A program made the translations under genes and the position numbers. From positions 1-34,600 of the forward strand of contig CALEXY010000002.1 of the NCBI GenBank assembly GCA_937924995.1: a stretch of DNA of 34,600 bases, given 5' to 3'. Each line of letters starts with the position of its first letter. Positions within the stretch are counted from its first letter, which is position 1. Below the pieces are notes generated by a model, which saw only the letters and a list, made by a program, of their open reading frames with translations, had not been told where the DNA came from and made no database searches. This DNA is from an uncultured Candidatus Saccharibacteria bacterium. GTDB taxonomy: Bacteria > Patescibacteriota > Saccharimonadia > Saccharimonadales > Saccharimonadaceae. This document shows, one piece after another, positions 31,304-34,600 of this stretch.

Positions 31304-32914
31304 CTATGGATTACGCGTAAAGTAACCCTGCACCCCCGGACGATCCACACGAAGCCAGGATTTATCTGCAGTGGATGGGTCAGCGAGATATGAGCCATTA
31401 CCTCCACGTAGCTTATTGCGGTTTTTGAACATTACAGCAGGACTTCTAAGGTTAGTGGTATCAAAATCATTATTTACGTATATTTTTTCTAGTTTATCTT
31501 TATTTTTATCCTTATCATTAAGAAAAAACATATGGTTCATACTCATCACCTTGGAAGTATCGAAGTTGGAGAGATCAAGGGTGGTGAGACTAGACATATC
31601 GCCAAACATATCTTCCATATCCCACACCTTCGAAGTATCGAAGTTGGAGAGATCAAGGGTGGTGAGGCTACGCATACCATAAAACATACCATTCATATTT
31701 GTCACCTTGGAAGTATCAAAGTTTGAGGGATTGAGAGTAGCGAGACTAGACATACTAGAAAACATAGAACGCATATCCGTCACGTAAGAAGTATCAAAAT
31801 TAGAGAGATCTAGGGCGGTAAGATTAGACATACCAGAAAACATACGACCCATATCCATCACCTTAGAAGTATCGAAGCTGGAGAGATTAAGGGTAGTGAG
31901 CTTAGATATACCAGCAAACATAGCGTTCATATTCGTTACCATCGAGGTATCGAAGTTGGAGAGATCTAGGGCGATAAGATTAGACATACCAGAAAACATA
32001 CGACCCATATTCGTCACTTTAGAGGTATCGAAGCTAGAGAGATCTATTTCTAGGATATTTTTTATTTCTTGTTCACCATATTTTGAATAGAACATCTCAC
32101 TACTATTCATATTTAGATAAACTTTCTCCGGTTCAGCACAATAATAGGCGGTCTTATCTGTCGGGTCTAACCAAAGCTTGATCTCATAGTCGGAGTCTTC
32201 ATCTTCAATATTTACTGCGTTCATGGAGGCGGTTGGAGCAGTTGCACTCTTCTTAAAACGCTCGATTTTATTTGTACTGGTTTCCAAGGCTTTTAGTTTT
32301 TTATTAAAGCTCCAACCTTCCGTCATCACAGCTTTCGGTGTATATGGGTTTGATACTACTGAAACAATCAGCTTGTTTTCGTAACTACCTGGTTTGAGGC
32401 TGCTATTTAATTTCATACCAAGTTTAATATAGTGATTCTCTTCCTCAGTGGATTTTTCGGTAGTTTTAATCAAATTTACTGGAGCGGATTGTGCTGGGAT
32501 TGGACTAAAATCAATATCGTCATCAAACCTATAGCCCCAAGTATTTGCTGGAAAATTAGCAAGAGAATAAGTGGAAGAAATTGAATTGATTTTAGTATTT
32601 ACAGCTGGATTAGTATTTAATAACGCCGTCTCTTCAGTTTTAGAACTAATCATGGCGGTATAGCCAGTCTTATTAGTAGTTTTCACCTTGAGGTTTATTT
32701 CGTGTTCAGCCGTCTCATCGCTAGATTCAATAATTTCGGTACCATCTATTGAGGCAGTAGATTCACTGATGGAAGCCGAAAGTTTAGCTTTATATTCCGC
32801 AAATGAATTCTGACTAAACACAAAATTTAACGTGAGTGATATTAGAACTATAAGAAAACCAAAAATGGTCTTATCTAAAATAATACTTAAAATACCAAAC
32901 TTTTCTCTCTTCAT
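31304..32914 (-). CDS. BspA-like (DUF285 repeat) surface protein 2
   Basis: 536 residues. The signal peptide or N-terminal anchor (about 15-38, FGFLIVLISLTLNFVFS, ending NSFA) is followed by the shared N-terminal domain (about 40-200; LSASISESTASIDGTE, NTWGYRFDDDIDFSPIPAQSA, LKPGSYENKLIVSVVSNPY) and a linker (IEDEDSDYEIKLWLD). Then come about seven 26-residue repeats of the form LDLSNFDTSKVTNMGRMFSGM, visible in DNA as a 78-bp period (for example 31554 and 31632). The end RGGNGSY...WLRVDRPGVQGYFTRNP is shared with the protein at 17228. Secretion to the cell surface is expected. TGCTAAAAT nine bases before the ATG predicts a leader of only two to three bases. It shares long, nearly identical DNA stretches with the next gene, indicating recent duplication. 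Confidence 0.85.
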   Translation of the reverse strand: MKREKFGILSIILDKTIFGFLIVLISLTLNFVFSQNSFAEYKAKLSASISESTASIDGTEIIESSDETAEHEINLKVKTTNKTGYTAMISSKTEETALLNTNPAVNTKINSISSTYSLANFPANTWGYRFDDDIDFSPIPAQSAPVNLIKTTEKSTEEENHYIKLGMKLNSSLKPGSYENKLIVSVVSNPYTPKAVMTEGWSFNKKLKALETSTNKIERFKKSATAPTASMNAVNIEDEDSDYEIKLWLDPTDKTAYYCAEPEKVYLNMNSSEMFYSKYGEQEIKNILEIDLSSFDTSKVTNMGRMFSGMSNLIALDLSNFDTSMVTNMNAMFAGISKLTTLNLSSFDTSKVMDMGRMFSGMSNLTALDLSNFDTSYVTDMRSMFSSMSSLATLNPSNFDTSKVTNMNGMFYGMRSLTTLDLSNFDTSKVWDMEDMFGDMSSLTTLDLSNFDTSKVMSMNHMFFLNDKDKNKDKLEKIYVNNDFDTTNLRSPAVMFKNRNKLRGGNGSYLADPSTADKSWLRVDRPGVQGYFTRNP

Positions 32915-32923
32915 GATATTTTT

Positions 32924-32932
32924 ATTTTAGCA
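32924..32932 (-). promoter_or_regulatory. Extended -10 promoter of BspA-like gene 2 (near-leaderless)
   Basis: TGCTAAAAT on the minus strand, nine bases before the ATG at 32914. It is identical to the elements at 11358 and 21628. Confidence 0.5.
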
Positions 32933-32990
32933 TAAAAGAAATAAACAGAAAATCATATCATCACTACCCAAGTCAGATCTATTCAAAAAA

Positions 32991-34600
32991 TTACGGCAAC
33001 ACCACCCAAGTCGAACCAATACAGAATGGATTCCCAGTACCCGAAACAAAAGTACAGCCAGCCCCCACCGTCAAACTTGGCCTACGGTAAAATATTCCTT
33101 CACTACCACCCGTTTCCATCGCCGAGATCACAAACTTTTTCGAGGCGTAAATATGTTCCAAATGATCCACTAAATTATGGTCATAAACTGGTACCGTACC
33201 CAACCCGAACATATACCGAAAGTCTCGCACGCTACTCGTATCAAAACTCGAAATATTCAGATTCTTCAGCCCCTCCATACTACCAAACATCCCCGCCATA
33301 GTAGTCACATTACGTGTATCGAAACTTGGCAAACTCAAATTCTCCAATATCACCATCGAATTAAACATGTATGTCATATTCGTCACTCTTGAGGTATTAA
33401 AATTATTCAAATTCAGTGTCGTAATTTTTGCTAATCCACCAAACATGTGGGCCATATTGGTCACATTACTCGTATCAAAACTCGAAACATCCAAGCTTTC
33501 CAGCGCCCACATATTACTAAACATTTTCTCCATCGTCGTCACCCGACTAGTATTTAAGTGCCCTAAATTAAGTGTTTTTAATTTATGCGTCTGAGCAAAC
33601 ATAAAACTCATATCAGTTACATTACCAGTATTGAAGTTGGAGAGATTCAGTGAAGTGAGACTAGACATGCCATAAAACATAAAGCCCATATCAGTTACCC
33701 TAGAAGTATTAAAATTGGAAAGATTAAGTAAAGTAAGACTAGGTGTATTAAAAAACATATAGCTCATATTCGTTACCTTAGATGTGTCGAAGTTAGAAAG
33801 ATTAAGTGAGATAAGGCTAGACATATTACGAAACATAGAGTTCATATCCTCGTTCAAATACACCTTCTCGGTTTCAGCATAATAATAAGCCGTCTTGTCA
33901 GTCGAGTCTAACCAAAGTTTAATTTCATAATCAGATTCTTCGTCTTCAATATCCACAGCATTCATGGAGGCGGTTGGTGCTAACGTGCTCTTCTTAAAGT
34001 GCTCAATTTTATTTATCGCGGTTTCCAAGGCCTTTAGTTTTGTATTAAAATCCGGACCGTTCGTCATTACAGCACGCATCGTGTATGGGTTCGAGACAAA
34101 AGAAAGGATTAATTTATTCTGATAACTCCCTGACTCGAGATTATCGGCTAATTTCATGCCAATACTCAGCTGGTTCGATTCATCGCCGTTAGTCTTCCCT
34201 GCCGTCTGAACAATTTGTGCCGGTGTAGATAAAGCTGGAATCGGCGCGTAATTCGTAGAATCACTAAACTTATATCCCCAAGTATTATTTGGTAGATTAT
34301 TCAGTGTCAAGTTCGTACTTATAGAATTGATTTTCGCACCAACCGCAGACCCTGCATTAGTCAGCGCGGTATTTTCTGTTTCAGAACTTAATGTTGCGAT
34401 ATAACCCGTGCGGTTATTAGTATTTACTGTAAAAGTAAACGGAATTTCCGTGGTTTTATCCGTAGAATTAATCACTTGGTTGCCGTTCACTTGTAGATTT
34501 ACTTGATCCACCGAAGCCGAAAGCGTCGGAGTATATAAAGCAAAAGTGTTTTTACTAAAAACTAAATTCGAAAAAGAAATTAACGCCAAAAATAATCCGA
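32991..34600 (-). CDS. BspA-like (DUF285 repeat) surface protein 3 (5' end outside window)
   Basis: At least 535 residues; the frame is open to the right edge, and by comparison with protein 2 about 20 N-terminal residues, including part of the signal peptide, are missing. The visible start (GLFLALISFSNLVFSKNTFA) aligns with the end of the signal peptide of protein 2. The N-terminal domain, the linker IEDEESDYEIKLWLDSTD and about eight 26-residue repeats (LNLSNFDTSKVTNMSYMF and similar) follow. The repeats are more divergent than in protein 2 (NTSRVT, NTGNVT, DTRNVT). The C-terminus differs from the other two: VGAGCTFVSGTGNPFCIGSTWVVLP, with two cysteines that could form a disulphide. It lies upstream of protein 2 on the same strand, 76 bp apart. 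Confidence 0.85.
   Translation of the reverse strand, partial: GLFLALISFSNLVFSKNTFALYTPTLSASVDQVNLQVNGNQVINSTDKTTEIPFTFTVNTNNRTGYIATLSSETENTALTNAGSAVGAKINSISTNLTLNNLPNNTWGYKFSDSTNYAPIPALSTPAQIVQTAGKTNGDESNQLSIGMKLADNLESGSYQNKLILSFVSNPYTMRAVMTNGPDFNTKLKALETAINKIEHFKKSTLAPTASMNAVDIEDEESDYEIKLWLDSTDKTAYYYAETEKVYLNEDMNSMFRNMSSLISLNLSNFDTSKVTNMSYMFFNTPSLTLLNLSNFNTSRVTDMGFMFYGMSSLTSLNLSNFNTGNVTDMSFMFAQTHKLKTLNLGHLNTSRVTTMEKMFSNMWALESLDVSSFDTSNVTNMAHMFGGLAKITTLNLNNFNTSRVTNMTYMFNSMVILENLSLPSFDTRNVTTMAGMFGSMEGLKNLNISSFDTSSVRDFRYMFGLGTVPVYDHNLVDHLEHIYASKKFVISAMETGGSEGIFYRRPSLTVGAGCTFVSGTGNPFCIGSTWVVLP

Noticed and set aside
31304..32090. Plus-strand open frames across the BspA-like repeats
   Set aside because: They are antisense shadows created by the regular 78-bp repeat.
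2454..34600. UGA recoded as an amino acid, as in some CPR lineages
   Set aside because: comM, polA and the P-loop upstream gene end at TGA at their expected ends, and no conserved protein here reads through a TGA.

Overview
The window comes from a small-genome Candidatus Saccharibacteria (TM7, Patescibacteria/CPR) bacterium. The 5' part of a 16S rRNA gene at the left edge contains, on the minus strand at 147-165, the 19-nt string ACTGGGCGTAAAGAGTTGC, which as I remember it matches the TM7-specific 580F primer site. Other traits fit: short, tightly packed genes, BspA-like surface proteins, a VirD4/TraG-type ATPase and ComM. All long frames read with the standard code (no UGA recoding). Most genes are on the minus strand; only comM, the infC operon and one tRNA are on the plus strand.

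Layout. 1-739: 16S rRNA (minus, running off the window) with its promoter and leader. 1040-2157: a divergent-PAP2 membrane protein and an acidic single-span surface protein. 2454-7087: gyrA and gyrB as one operon. 7318-11743: an operon-like set of a small polytopic membrane protein, a Q/G/M-rich protein and a VirD4/TraG-like ATPase. 11792-13673: a 1.9 kb stretch without proteins, which holds an unidentified multi-hairpin RNA, a short RNA with its own promoter and terminator, an AT-rich nested inverted repeat, and ssrA (tmRNA). 13674-16648: comM, then infC-rpmI-rplT-rpmB. 16697-17104: RNase P RNA. 17228-20360: BspA-like protein 1, a Nudix/RNase H fusion, another unidentified RNA, and a site-2 protease. 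20523-24239: an operon-like run thrS-miaA-wHTH-MBL-like. 24310-24386: tRNA-Val. 24428-31192: a membrane glycosyltransferase, a small membrane protein, and a tightly overlapping run of unknown gene, P-loop kinase, polA and RhuM/Fic-like. 31304-34600: two tandem BspA-like proteins, the last one cut by the window edge.

How the genes fit together. Much of the window is information processing: 16S, tmRNA, RNase P, IF3 and three ribosomal proteins, ThrRS, MiaA, tRNA-Val, gyrase, Pol I and RNase H. The rest concerns the envelope and contact with the outside: BspA-like leucine-rich-repeat proteins with signal peptides, a TraG-like ATPase, a processive glycosyltransferase, a site-2 protease, and ComM for integration of transforming DNA.

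The most notable signals are: (1) several genes whose -10 element lies only 6-9 nt before the start codon, predicting leaderless mRNAs; (2) two or three structured RNAs with consensus promoters that I cannot assign to a known class; (3) a tmRNA whose T-loop lacks the UUC signature; (4) a 14-bp motif arranged as 20/21-bp-period direct repeats at two separate loci; (5) a Fic-like protein and a Nudix domain with destroyed catalytic motifs; (6) a 38-bp tandem triplication that duplicates the end of a gene. No homology search or folding program was run; all calls are from reading the sequence.
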